Of a stretch of 64,000 bases of DNA, positions 25,657-34,531 are shown piece by piece. The DNA comes from Ruminococcus bromii (GTDB taxonomy: Bacteria; Bacillota; Clostridia; Oscillospirales; Acutalibacteraceae), in NCBI RefSeq assembly GCF_002834235.1, contig NZ_NNBY01000032.1, positions 87,657 to 151,656 on the forward strand, in the 5' to 3' direction. Every line of letters begins with the position of its first letter. Positions within the stretch are counted from its first letter, which is position 1. The translations under genes were made by a program, and so were the position numbers. A model generated the notes under the pieces. That model was not told the DNA's origin. It worked only from the letters and a program-made list of their open reading frames with translations, and ran no database searches.

Positions 25657-27393
25657 TTAATTGAGTTTCCAATTACTGCTTTCGGATTGTAAGTTCATCA
25701 TATGAACAAATATTCCGTTTGACTTTTTAAGACTTGCTACTGTGCCTTCTTCGGCAACAACGCCGTCTGACAAAACTACAATTTTGTCTGCACCTGCAAC
25801 TGTTCTCATTCTGTGAGCGATAACAATTACGGTCTTATTTTTGATAAGTCTTGAAAGAGCTGTTTGAATAAGGGTTTCGTTTTCTACATCAAGCGACGCT
25901 GTAGCCTCGTCAAGAAGAATAATCGGAGCGTCTTTAAGAAATGCTCGTGCAATTGAAACACGCTGTCTTTCACCGCCTGAAAGCTGACATCCGTTTTCGC
26001 CAATGTCCGTATTGTAACCGTCAGGGAGCTTTGAAACAAATTCATCGCAGTTTGCAAGTTTTGCGGCAAGGAGAACTTCCTCATCTGTAGCGCCTTTTTT
26101 GCCGAGCCTGATGTTTTCCATAATCGTATTATTGAATAGGATTACATCCTGGAAAACAATTGAATAGAGTGACAAAAGAGTTTCAGGTTCAATCTTAGAA
26201 ATATCCATACCGCCGACGGTGATTTTACCATTGTTAATATCCCAGAATCTTGCGGCAAGTCTTGATACGGTGGTTTTACCGCCGCCTGACGGACCGATAA
26301 GAGCGGTAACTTCACCTTGCTTAGCTATGAATGAAACATCTCTGAGAACATTCTCTTTGTTGTTGTATGAAAATTCTACATTTTCAAATTTTATATCATA
26401 GCCTTTGTTTGTAAGCTTTGTATCGCCTGTCTGAACATCATGATCAAGAATTTCGTTCATTCTTGCAACATTTGTGCTTGTGCTGATGATTGCGGCGAGA
26501 TTCTGCAAAGTAGACTGCATCGGATCATAAAGTCTTGATACAACAAGCAAGAACATAAAGAATGTAAGAACATCAAGCTGTCTGTTTATAAGCAGGATTG
26601 AGCCTACAAGCGCTGTTGTAGCAATGCCAAGTTTCAGAATTAATCCGGCAGATACTACAAATGCGGCAGTTCCAAATTCACTTTTCAAAGCACGCTTTTC
26701 TACATTGTCAATTTTTGTATCAAGACCAGCCATGTATGCCTGTTCCGCATTGTTTGCTTTTAAGTCCTGAATTGTTTCGATACATTCCTGTATGCCGTCT
26801 GCACAAGCCATTTTTGCATCCATAGACTTGTGGTTTAAACTCTTCTGAACTTTTGATGACAAACCGATTATCGTAAATGCAACAGGAAGAACCCAAAGAG
26901 AGGCAATTGCCATTCTCCAATCAAAGAAGAAAAGACTGATTGAGATAAGAACGGTTGAGATTATTGCTCCGACAAATGGTGGAATGAAGTGTGAAAATGC
27001 TGTTTCAAGATATGTACAGTCTGCCATGATTGTGCTTGTGAGGTCGGCAAGATCTTTTTTGCCGAAAAATGACAGAGGAATTTTTCTTAACTTTTCAGCA
27101 AGTGTAATCCTTCTTGTGCCTGTTTCTACATATGTTGCAAGAAAGGTTGAATTGTATTGCCAATAGGTTACTGCAAAAATTAGAGCAAGTGCTGTGATAC
27201 AGCCTAAAATATAGAACCATATTTTTTCGGGTTTTATACCGCTGTTTAACAAATCACTTACGAAAAAGTAAAGTAAAGCTACAGGAAACATAAATGAAAT
27301 ATTCTGTAATGCACAGGCGATTATACCCTGAATAAGGTCTTTTGCGCCTCTTTCGGAAAGAGCAAATTTATGCTGAAGCTTTTTAATCATCAT
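25657..27393 (-). CDS. ABC exporter half-transporter, second subunit
   Basis: A 578-residue type IV ABC half-exporter: six membrane segments in residues 15-310, then an ATPase domain with Walker A GPSGGGKTT, signature LSGGERQRVSIARA and Walker B ILLDEATASLD. It pairs with the preceding gene, overlapping it by four bases (ATGA), so the two form a heterodimer. The family exports drugs, peptides or lipids; the substrate is not evident, though the pair resembles Firmicute multidrug exporters under TetR control. The start at ATG 27393 follows AAAGGAGGG. Confidence 0.93.
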   Translation of the reverse strand: MMIKKLQHKFALSERGAKDLIQGIIACALQNISFMFPVALLYFFVSDLLNSGIKPEKIWFYILGCITALALIFAVTYWQYNSTFLATYVETGTRRITLAEKLRKIPLSFFGKKDLADLTSTIMADCTYLETAFSHFIPPFVGAIISTVLISISLFFFDWRMAIASLWVLPVAFTIIGLSSKVQKSLNHKSMDAKMACADGIQECIETIQDLKANNAEQAYMAGLDTKIDNVEKRALKSEFGTAAFVVSAGLILKLGIATTALVGSILLINRQLDVLTFFMFLLVVSRLYDPMQSTLQNLAAIISTSTNVARMNEILDHDVQTGDTKLTNKGYDIKFENVEFSYNNKENVLRDVSFIAKQGEVTALIGPSGGGKTTVSRLAARFWDINNGKITVGGMDISKIEPETLLSLYSIVFQDVILFNNTIMENIRLGKKGATDEEVLLAAKLANCDEFVSKLPDGYNTDIGENGCQLSGGERQRVSIARAFLKDAPIILLDEATASLDVENETLIQTALSRLIKNKTVIVIAHRMRTVAGADKIVVLSDGVVAEEGTVASLKKSNGIFVHMMNLQSESSNWKLN

Positions 27394-29171
27394 TTACCCT
27401 CCTTTGAAACTTTCCAATTTACGGATGAAACATAATTTTTCATCATATCTGCATATATGCCGCCCATTGCAACAAGTTCGTCATTTGTACCTGATTCGGC
27501 AATCTTGCCACCTTCAAGCACATAGATTTTATGGGCATTTGCAATGGTAGAAAGTCTGTGTGCAATCATAATAACGGTTTTGTCTTTTGCAAGTTCATTA
27601 ATTGCCTGCTGAACTTTTGCCTCATTATCGGGATCGGCAAAAGCGGTTGCCTCATCAAGGATGAGAATTGGTGCATTTTTGAGGATTGCTCTTGCAATGC
27701 TGATCCTCTGCTGTTCGCCGCCTGAAAGGTATGTGCCGTGAGTTCCGATTACGGTATTTATACCGTCAGGAAATTTCTTAATGATTTCATCACACTGCGC
27801 CTTGTGAATAGCTGAAAGTACCTCTTCTTTGGTTGCGTTAGGTCTTGCCATTTTGACATTATCAAGAATTGTGCCTTTTATTAATCGGCTGTTCTGAAAT
27901 ACAAATGAAACTGTATTCATCAGAATAGTTTTATCAATGTTTTTGACATTTACACCGCCGATAAGTACATCTCCCTCATCAGCATCGAAAAATCTGCTTA
28001 TGAGGTTTGCGAGCGTTGTTTTACCGCTACCTGACTGTCCTACAAAAGCAACTGTTTCGTTTGGCTTAATTGAAAGCGATACATCGTCAATTGCTTTTTT
28101 GGCTTTATCTTCCCTATCGTAGCTGAAAGAAACCGATTTGAGAACAACGGAATTGTCTTTAGGTGTTTTTGCATCTGTGATTTCAAGCGGCTCAAGATTA
28201 AGAATTGAGTCAATTCTCTTGAGTGAGTCTGTAACAAGCATTGTGTTCTCGCTCTGGAACATTATTTTTGTCATTGTAACGGTTAATACAGGAGTTATGA
28301 TAATATAGAACAAGATGCTGAGAATTAAATTGGTTGTTACTCCGCCTGAAGTAAACCACATACCTGCGAAGAGAATAAATGCAAAAATTCCGTTAATAAG
28401 CATTGTAAGAATACACATTGGTTTTCTCATACTCTCGGTATAAGAAATTGCCCATGTGCTGTAGTTGTCAATAGACTTTTTGAAACGGTGAAATGAAAAA
28501 ACAGACTGACCGAATGTCTTTACGACAGGAATACCTCTTACATACTCAACAGCTTCATTTGACATATCTTCAAGAGCATTCTGATATTCTTCCATTTTAG
28601 TTTTAAGTGTAGGTCCTGTCATCTGTGTGAACATAATAACAAAACTCAGCAAAATAGGAATTAAGCAGAAAAGACCGAATCTCCAATCAAAGAAAAACAG
28701 CATAAACAGAAGTCCGATAGGTGTTATGTATGCGGTTACCATATCGGGCAGCTGATGAGCAAGGTATGTTTCAGTTGATTCTGAACATTCGTTGACCGTT
28801 TTTCGTACTTTACCGCTTCCGAGAGCTTCAAGAGTTCCGAGGGGTAACTTAATGATGTGGTGCATCATATTTTTTCGCAGATTTGTCTGAACCCGAAAAG
28901 CTGCTTTGTGCGAACATAAAAGTCCTGCAACATAGATTAAAAATGCGGCAGCGGCAAATATTACTGCCATCCATCCGTTGTGTACAAGACTTGTTGCCTT
29001 TGAAAAGTCAGGCATTACTTCAAGTACTTCTTTGATAATCTTCCAAAGATAATAGAAAGGAACAAGTGCAAACACAGCACTGATTCCTGAGAGAATCCAG
29101 GAAGCATAAGTAAAGTATTTGTGATTTCCTGCGTAGGACATAAGTCTTGATAAATTCGATTGCTTTTTCAA
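27390..29171 (-). CDS. ABC exporter half-transporter, first subunit
   Basis: A 593-residue half-exporter with six membrane segments and an ATPase domain: Walker A GQSGSGKTT, signature LSGGEQQRISIARA, Walker B LILDEATAFAD. The D-loop reads FADPD here versus SLDVE in the partner, a typical asymmetry between heterodimer halves. The start is TTG 29171, ten bases after GGAGG; a longer frame upstream to 29246 crosses a hairpin and is not favoured. It is transcribed from a region that also contains palindromes suited to the TetR regulator upstream. Confidence 0.92.
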   Translation of the reverse strand: MKKQSNLSRLMSYAGNHKYFTYASWILSGISAVFALVPFYYLWKIIKEVLEVMPDFSKATSLVHNGWMAVIFAAAAFLIYVAGLLCSHKAAFRVQTNLRKNMMHHIIKLPLGTLEALGSGKVRKTVNECSESTETYLAHQLPDMVTAYITPIGLLFMLFFFDWRFGLFCLIPILLSFVIMFTQMTGPTLKTKMEEYQNALEDMSNEAVEYVRGIPVVKTFGQSVFSFHRFKKSIDNYSTWAISYTESMRKPMCILTMLINGIFAFILFAGMWFTSGGVTTNLILSILFYIIITPVLTVTMTKIMFQSENTMLVTDSLKRIDSILNLEPLEITDAKTPKDNSVVLKSVSFSYDREDKAKKAIDDVSLSIKPNETVAFVGQSGSGKTTLANLISRFFDADEGDVLIGGVNVKNIDKTILMNTVSFVFQNSRLIKGTILDNVKMARPNATKEEVLSAIHKAQCDEIIKKFPDGINTVIGTHGTYLSGGEQQRISIARAILKNAPILILDEATAFADPDNEAKVQQAINELAKDKTVIMIAHRLSTIANAHKIYVLEGGKIAESGTNDELVAMGGIYADMMKNYVSSVNWKVSKEGK

Positions 29172-29211
29172 GAATAGATCTCCTCCAAGTGTATAATTTG
29201 TATATCTGATA

Positions 29212-29234
29212 CGAAAACGCTGCAGTCGTTTTCG
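29212..29234 (-). promoter_or_regulatory. Inverted repeat in the exporter leader
   Basis: CGAAAACG and CGTTTTCG flank a seven-base CTGCAGT centre. It lies 41 bases before the TTG start of the exporter and may be an operator or leader hairpin. Confidence 0.45.
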
Positions 29235-29251
29235 ATTATCATTCAAATTCA

Positions 29252-29269
29252 GGTTAGCTATTGCTAACC
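29252..29269 (-). promoter_or_regulatory. Candidate TetR-family operator
   Basis: An 18-bp palindrome, GGTTAGC and GCTAACC around a four-base centre, lies between the tetR gene and the exporter genes. Size and symmetry suit a TetR-family dimer; binding by the neighbouring regulator is inferred. Confidence 0.5.
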
Positions 29270-29290
29270 GTTAATCAAAAATAATAGAGC

Positions 29291-29911
29291 TTAACCCTGC
29301 CCCATTATTTTCATCCAACCTGCCGTATAGAATTCACGCATTTCTTTGAGATAAAGTTTTGCGTCTTCAATCGGCATTTCGTGGATTATAAGTTCAAAAT
29401 AGGTATTGAACATACCCGTAATAATCATATGCTCAAGTTTAGTATCAATTTTTGGTGACGGTTTTCCGAGCCTTTTAAGCACATTCAAATATTTATGAGT
29501 AGCCTCAGCCTCAATTTTAACCATTTCATCTATCATATGAGAAAACTTTGTGCCCTCTGATTTTAATAAAATCAGCTTAAAAACATCAAGATTATCATAA
29601 CAATACAAAAGTCCGTCATACATACAATTACCTGATATGCTCGCCATATTGTCAGGTTGTGATTCTTCAGGAAGACTTGCAAATTCATCTTGTGCGGCTT
29701 TGTACATCTCGATAATTTTATCGTAGTGCTTCCCTACAATTGCCTCAAAAAGTCCCTCTTTGTCGCCAAATCTGGTATAGATTGAACCTGTTGTTGTGTG
29801 TGCTTCAGTAGCAATTGTTCGCAGTGAGGCATCGGCATAGCCTTTGTTCAGAAATTCTTTTGTGGCACAGGCTATTATGTTTTCGTAAACGCCCTCAATT
29901 TGCTTTGCCAA
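29291..29911 (-). CDS. TetR-family transcriptional regulator
   Basis: A 206-residue TetR regulator. The N-terminal helix-turn-helix is clear (NIIACATKEFLNKGY then ASLRTIATEAHTTTGSIYTRF), and the rest is a helical ligand-binding domain. It precedes the two exporter genes in the same direction, so it probably represses them and itself and is released by an exported compound. The start at TTG 29911 is eight bases after AAGGAG; GTG 29920 would sit on top of the ribosome site. Confidence 0.9.
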   Translation of the reverse strand: MAKQIEGVYENIIACATKEFLNKGYADASLRTIATEAHTTTGSIYTRFGDKEGLFEAIVGKHYDKIIEMYKAAQDEFASLPEESQPDNMASISGNCMYDGLLYCYDNLDVFKLILLKSEGTKFSHMIDEMVKIEAEATHKYLNVLKRLGKPSPKIDTKLEHMIITGMFNTYFELIIHEMPIEDAKLYLKEMREFYTAGWMKIMGQG

Positions 29912-29928
29912 ATGAAACACTCCTTAGT

Positions 29929-30356
29929 TTATCTTAACATTTTGAACATTCCCGGACCATCCCAGTCGCACGGTCTTTGTTCAAATCCAAATTTTTCATA
30001 AAAAGCAACAGCTTCTTTAGAACTGATAAGTTCAAGGCTTACTGCCCAATTTTTAGGCATAGAATTGCGTATGTAATCTTCAAGAAATTGCATTAACGCT
30101 TTTCCTACACCCTTACTCTGATATTCTGGAATAACGGCATAGTCTTTTATATAGAATGACATACCGCCGTCGCCGATAATTCTAACCATTCCGACAGGTT
30201 TGTCACCGTCATATGCAACAAATTTTGCATATGAATTATTTAAGGCGGTTTCGATTTGGTCAATGCAAGGCGACTCCCAACCTACCGACCTGTACAAACT
30301 TTCAAAAAGTTTTGGCGTTCGAATGAAATTGTGTAAGCTGCCTTGTTTTCAGTCAC
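29929..30356 (-). pseudogene. GNAT acetyltransferase with a frameshift near its 5' end
   Basis: The main frame (29929-30297 and upstream) encodes a GNAT fold: LYRSVGWESPC, the acetyl-CoA motif YQSKGVGKALM (QxxGxG/A) and FYEKFGFEQRP. A good start, GTG 30356 behind AGAGGTGAC, encodes VTENKAAYTI. That frame runs into TAG after about 25 codons, while the homologous continuation RTPKLFESLYRSVGW is in another frame, so one base appears lost near 30325. The N-terminal strand of the enzyme is therefore split. It is either a pseudogene, a sequencing error, or starts at an internal TTG 30297 without a ribosome site. Substrate unknown. Confidence 0.7.
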
Positions 30357-30452
30357 AGTAGTCACCTCTAATTCATAACATTGTTATGTAACGCTGTTAT
30401 GATTATATAATTAAAATACTCGCTTGTCAACATTTATCAGCAAAAAATAAAA

Positions 30453-30477
30453 GCACCGCAGAAAAAATCTACGGTGC
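30453..30477 (-). terminator. Terminator of the XRE regulator gene
   Basis: GCACCG and CGGTGC pair around a long loop, followed on the minus strand by TTTTATTTTTT. It lies just past the regulator stop. Confidence 0.65.
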
Positions 30478-30500
30478 AATTTAAAGATTCGGTTAAAAAA

Positions 30501-30749
30501 TCAGTTTTCTCTTCCGAGAAGGTAGTCAACAGACACTTCAAGAATATCGGCAAGTGCAACAAGCTCAACATCTGTTACGAAACGAATCTGACCTTCAAGC
30601 TTTGAAAGTCCTGATGCATTCATATCGACGCCGTTAACCTGTAATTGGGCAAGAAGCTCCTTTTGCTTCATACCTTTCTGCTTTCTTACAGCCTCAACCC
30701 TGCTTCCTACGAGGTTTCTGTCTCCAAGTTCCTGTTTTCTTAATCTCAT
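30501..30749 (-). CDS. XRE-family HTH regulator
   Basis: An 82-residue protein made almost entirely of a Cro/CI-type helix-turn-helix (VGSRVEAVRKQKGMKQKELLAQL then ASGLSKLEGQIRFVTDVELVALADIL), ending in the usual VDYLLGRE. No extra domain is present. It has its own promoter and terminator, so it is monocistronic. Target genes are unknown. The start at ATG 30749 follows GGGAG. Confidence 0.9.
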   Translation of the reverse strand: MRLRKQELGDRNLVGSRVEAVRKQKGMKQKELLAQLQVNGVDMNASGLSKLEGQIRFVTDVELVALADILEVSVDYLLGREN

Positions 30750-30811
30750 TTTTACTCTCTCCCAAATCGTTTTAATTCTTTTTTAAAATTCTTTAAAAAC
30801 ATTGTGATGTT

Positions 30812-30840
30812 ATTATAATACTAAAAAGGAAAAAAAACAA
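30812..30840 (-). promoter_or_regulatory. Promoter of the XRE regulator gene
   Basis: TTGTTT-17-TATAAT on the minus strand, 63 bases ahead of the start codon. Confidence 0.6.
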
Positions 30841-31096
30841 GGGTTTTTTGTAAATAAATTTAAAAAATTGAAATTTTTTCATAAATTTGGTTACAAATTG
30901 AAACATAGTAGTTATAATGCACTTATAAATGCATATGATTTTAATAATATTATACAATTAGCACAACACATAATTCCGACTGAGAAAGAATAATTTTCCT
31001 TAATTTCCTGAATAGAATTAATATTTTTGAAATGTTTCTATATCAGAAATAACAATTACAAAATATTACAAACAAGAAATCTAAGTTTCAAAAAGA
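30841..31096. other. AT-rich intergenic spacer
   Basis: Very AT-rich, with no open frame of coding character, RNA or repeat recognised. It separates the XRE gene from the rpiB operon terminator. Confidence 0.5.
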
Positions 31097-31124
31097 AAAA
31101 CGCCCTTAATAAAAAGAGCGTTTT
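31097..31124 (-). terminator. Terminator of the fhs-tsaE-tsaB-rpiB operon
   Basis: AAAACGC pairs with GCGTTTT, with CTT/AAG inside, and a T tract follows on the minus strand just after rpiB. Confidence 0.7.
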
Positions 31125-31143
31125 AATCTTATTTTTAATTTGT

Positions 31144-31593
31144 TTATGCTTTAAAAGTACCGTTTTCAATGTCTGTAATCATTGACACACGGTTTTCGTG
31201 TCTGCCGCCTTCATAAGGTGTGTTAAGGAAGATGTCAGCAAATTTAACAGCATCTTCTTCGCTTGTAACTCTGCCGCCCATACAAAGAATATTTGCGTTA
31301 TTGTGTCTGCGAGTCATTTCAGCACAAAATTCGTTTGAAACAACTGCGGCTCTGATTCCCTTTACTTTGTTTGCGGCAATTGAGATACCGATGCCTGTAC
31401 CGCAACAGAGAATGCCTGTTGAGCATTCGCCCGAGGTGATTGCAGTTGCTACCTTGTAGGCATAAACCGGATAATCAACGCTTTCCTCGCTGAAAGTGCC
31501 GTACTCTTTGTATTCAAGTCCTTTTTCATCCAGATATTTTTTGATTGCGCAGATAAGGTTATATCCGCCGTGGTCGCATCCGAGTGCTATCAT
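31144..31593 (-). CDS. rpiB: Ribose-5-phosphate isomerase B
   Basis: A 149-residue RpiB/LacAB-family isomerase interconverting ribose 5-phosphate and ribulose 5-phosphate. Visible marks are the start MIALGCDHGGY (Asp/His binding), the active-site CCGTGIGISIAANK and RRHNNAN. Normal length. It overlaps tsaB by four bases (ATGA), so it is the last gene of a fhs-tsaE-tsaB-rpiB operon. Confidence 0.95.
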   Translation of the reverse strand: MIALGCDHGGYNLICAIKKYLDEKGLEYKEYGTFSEESVDYPVYAYKVATAITSGECSTGILCCGTGIGISIAANKVKGIRAAVVSNEFCAEMTRRHNNANILCMGGRVTSEEDAVKFADIFLNTPYEGGRHENRVSMITDIENGTFKA

Positions 31594-32300
31594 TTTGTTC
31601 TACCTCCAAGTTTTTTATTAAGCTCACGCTGTGCCTGAGGCAAGCGGAGATATACCGGCATAAGCTCTTGTGCCGAAACGGTTTGTCCGTTATTAATCAT
31701 TTCAACTGCAACAAGTGCAGTTGAAGACGCTCTCTGATATTTAAGATTTACGGGAGCAGACTCTGCATTTTTAATTTCATTACCGATGTATTTACAGGTA
31801 ATGTCGGTACCGTCACCTACTATGATGATTCTTCCGTCAACAGACAGCAGTTCGTTTTTTAAGTCATCAAGCGATAATGCTCTGTCATCACAAAGTCGGG
31901 TAACAACTCCGTTTTTAATTTCAAACAGTGCATTGTATACCTGTGAACAGCGTGCGTCCATTACGGCGCATACAATACAGTTGGTTGAAAGGAAATTATA
32001 AGCCATACTCTCAAGTGTTGAAACCGAAACACACGGTATATTATTTGCAAAAGCAAGACCTTTTACTGCCGCAACACCGATTCTTACTCCCGTGAATGAA
32101 CCCGGACCTGCGTTGACAGCAATTGCATCGATATCGGATATTTCCGTTTTTGTATTGTTCAAAAGCTGTTCAACCATAGGGATGAGCGTCTGACTGTGGG
32201 TAAGACTTGTGTTTATGAAAGTTTCACCAATTAGCTTGCCCTCTTCTGAAAGTGCAACAGATGCGGCTGTTGCAGATGTGTCAACAGACAGAATTTTCAA
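31590..32300 (-). CDS. tsaB: tRNA threonylcarbamoyladenosine biosynthesis protein TsaB
   Basis: A 236-residue ASKHA-fold protein needed with TsaD and TsaE to make t6A37 in tRNAs reading ANN codons. Marks are the start KILSVDTSATAASVAL, THSQTLIPMVEQLL, and the AVNAGPGSFTGVRIGVAAVKGLA block. It sits between tsaE (four-base overlap) and rpiB (four-base overlap), a tightly coupled arrangement. Confidence 0.95.
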   Translation of the reverse strand: MKILSVDTSATAASVALSEEGKLIGETFINTSLTHSQTLIPMVEQLLNNTKTEISDIDAIAVNAGPGSFTGVRIGVAAVKGLAFANNIPCVSVSTLESMAYNFLSTNCIVCAVMDARCSQVYNALFEIKNGVVTRLCDDRALSLDDLKNELLSVDGRIIIVGDGTDITCKYIGNEIKNAESAPVNLKYQRASSTALVAVEMINNGQTVSAQELMPVYLRLPQAQRELNKKLGGRTK

Positions 32301-32719
32301 ATTTCAACACCTTCAATTTCAAAGATTCTTTCGTCATCGCTCTCCCCTTTTTCAATCGTTATTCTGATTGCATTTTCGGGAAGTGCGCCTTCTATATTTT
32401 CACTCCACTCAATTACGAGAATACCGTTGTCAATGTAGTCAAAAAATCCCGTTGAGTACAAATCATCCCATGAATTAACCCTGTACATATCAAAATGATA
32501 GATATTGTACTTTCCGCTGTATTCGTTTACAAGGGCGAAAGTAGGGCTTGACACACCGTCATCAACACCGAGGGCTCTTGCCAGTCCTCTTGTAAAGGCG
32601 GTTTTGCCCATACCGAGTCCACCGAAAAGGGCTATTACCTCTGTGCCGTGGAGCTTTTTTGCAATTTTTTCGCCGATTTGCTCAGTTTCATCGGCGCTGT
32701 GAGAAATCAATTTAACCAT
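32297..32719 (-). CDS. tsaE: tRNA threonylcarbamoyladenosine biosynthesis ATPase TsaE
   Basis: A 140-residue P-loop ATPase of the t6A pathway. Walker A is GGLGMGKTAFTRG and the later SPTFALVNEY and YHFDMYRV segments are typical, as is IVIEWSEN. ATG 32719, one base after the fhs stop, gives the usual length; an ATG twelve codons earlier overlaps fhs and is less likely. Ribosome site is weak, so translation probably depends on coupling to fhs. Confidence 0.93.
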   Translation of the reverse strand: MVKLISHSADETEQIGEKIAKKLHGTEVIALFGGLGMGKTAFTRGLARALGVDDGVSSPTFALVNEYSGKYNIYHFDMYRVNSWDDLYSTGFFDYIDNGILVIEWSENIEGALPENAIRITIEKGESDDERIFEIEGVEI

Positions 32720-32720
32720 A

Positions 32721-34388
32721 TCAGAAAAGTCCGCTGATTTTGCCGTTTTCATCAATATTAATTTTTTCTGCGGCAGGAACTTTCGGGAGTCCCGGCATTG
32801 TCATAATATTGCCTGTATAAATTACTGCAAAACCTGCACCGTTTGAAATTGTTACATCTCTTACTGTGATTTCAAAATCCTTTGGAGCACCGAGCTTTGT
32901 AGGATCATCTGAAAGCGAATACTGTGTTTTTGCCACACATATGGGAAGTTTGTCTCCGCCGAGTGCCGCAACTTCCTTGATTGCTTTTTCTGCGGCTGTT
33001 GTGTAGTTTACCTTTGACGCACCGTAGATTTCCTTTGCAATCTTTTCAACTTTTTCCTTGAGTGTGAGGTCGAGTGAATAGAGCGGTTTAAATGCAGACG
33101 GCTTTTCACAAGCCTCTACTACCTTATTTGCAAGCTCTACGCCGCCTTCTCCGCCTTTCTCGAATACATTTGAAAGGGCAAAGTCTGCACCCTTTGAAAT
33201 GCAATATTCTTCAATGTATTTTAGTTCTTCATCTGTATCTGTACCGAACTGATTAATTGCTACAACTACGGGAACATTGTACTTTCTCATATTGTCAATG
33301 TGAACACCGAGGTTTACAATGCCTTTTTTGAGCGCTTCAATGTTTTCATTTGAAACCTCTGACTTTGGAACGCCGCCGTTGTATTTTAATGCACGGCATG
33401 TTGCCACGATTACAATTGCCGACGGAGCAATACCGGCATATCTGCACTTGATGTCAAGAAACTTCTCTGCACCGAGATCCGAGCCGAAACCTGCCTCTGT
33501 AATACAGTAATCAGCAAGCTTTAATGCAAGCTTTGTTGCTCTTATGCTGTTACAGCCGTGAGCGATATTTGCAAAAGGTCCGCCGTGCATAATTGCAGGA
33601 GTACCCTCAAGCGTCTGAACAAGGTTAGGTTTGATTGCATCCTTGAGAAGTGCAGTCATTGCTCCCTCTGCTTTCAAATCTTTGGCATAAACGGGTTCAC
33701 CGCTGTATGTGTATGCAACAAGAATGTTGCCGAGTCTTTCTTTAAGGTCGGAGATATCATTTGCAAGACAGAGAATTGCCATAACTTCCGATGCAACTGT
33801 AATGATGAAGTGATCTTCCCTCGGAACACCGTTTACCTTACCGCCAAGACCGATTGTGATATTTCTTAATGCACGGTCATTCATATCAAGACAACGCTTG
33901 AAGAGAATTCTTCTCGGATCAATGCCAAGTGTGTTGCCTTGCTGAATGTGGTTGTCAAGCATTGCGCAACAAAGGTTGTTGGCTGCTGTAATTGCGTGCA
34001 TATCACCTGTGAAATGAAGGTTAATGTCTTCCATCGGAAGAACCTGTGCATAACCGCCGCCTGCGGCACCGCCTTTAATTCCGAATACAGGACCGAGCGA
34101 TGGTTCACGGAGTGCGATGATTGCCTTTTTACCGATTTTAGCCATTGCCTGACCAAGGCCTGCAGAAGTGGTGGTTTTGCCCTCGCCTGCCGGTGTTGGG
34201 TTGATTGCTGTTACGAGGATGAGCTTTCCGTCAGGATTGTCTTTTACACGGTCTGCAAGTTCATCAGAAAGTTTTGCTTTGTACTTTCCGTAAAACTCAA
34301 GCTCATCAGCAGAAATCCCAAGCTGATTTGCAATTTCTGCAATAGGCTTTAATTCTGCACTCTGAGCAATTTCGATATCAGATAACAT
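32721..34388 (-). CDS. fhs: Formate-tetrahydrofolate ligase
   Basis: A 555-residue enzyme that makes 10-formyl-THF from formate, THF and ATP, feeding purine and one-carbon metabolism. The ATP-binding [15 protein letters not shown] is at about residues 60-74, with [25 protein letters not shown] and the C-terminal [14 protein letters not shown] region. ATG 34388 follows GGAGG. Presence alone does not prove acetogenesis, since many fermenters carry it. Confidence 0.97.
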   Translation of the reverse strand: MLSDIEIAQSAELKPIAEIANQLGISADELEFYGKYKAKLSDELADRVKDNPDGKLILVTAINPTPAGEGKTTTSAGLGQAMAKIGKKAIIALREPSLGPVFGIKGGAAGGGYAQVLPMEDINLHFTGDMHAITAANNLCCAMLDNHIQQGNTLGIDPRRILFKRCLDMNDRALRNITIGLGGKVNGVPREDHFIITVASEVMAILCLANDISDLKERLGNILVAYTYSGEPVYAKDLKAEGAMTALLKDAIKPNLVQTLEGTPAIMHGGPFANIAHGCNSIRATKLALKLADYCITEAGFGSDLGAEKFLDIKCRYAGIAPSAIVIVATCRALKYNGGVPKSEVSNENIEALKKGIVNLGVHIDNMRKYNVPVVVAINQFGTDTDEELKYIEEYCISKGADFALSNVFEKGGEGGVELANKVVEACEKPSAFKPLYSLDLTLKEKVEKIAKEIYGASKVNYTTAAEKAIKEVAALGGDKLPICVAKTQYSLSDDPTKLGAPKDFEITVRDVTISNGAGFAVIYTGNIMTMPGLPKVPAAEKINIDENGKISGLF

Positions 34389-34468
34389 AATATACCTCCG
34401 AATCAAATTCATGTTTTTATTATTATAACAAAATGCGAAACTTGTATTATTCTGTATTGAAATTATAC

Positions 34469-34497
34469 TTGATATTGAGAGCGTAATTTAATATAAT
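34469..34497 (+). promoter_or_regulatory. Promoter of the RodA/FtsW gene
   Basis: TTGATA-17-TATAAT on the plus strand, 35 bases before the GTG start. Confidence 0.7.
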
Positions 34498-34531
34498 TAT
34501 AGGGTAAAATTAATTTCAAAGGTTGTTTTGG

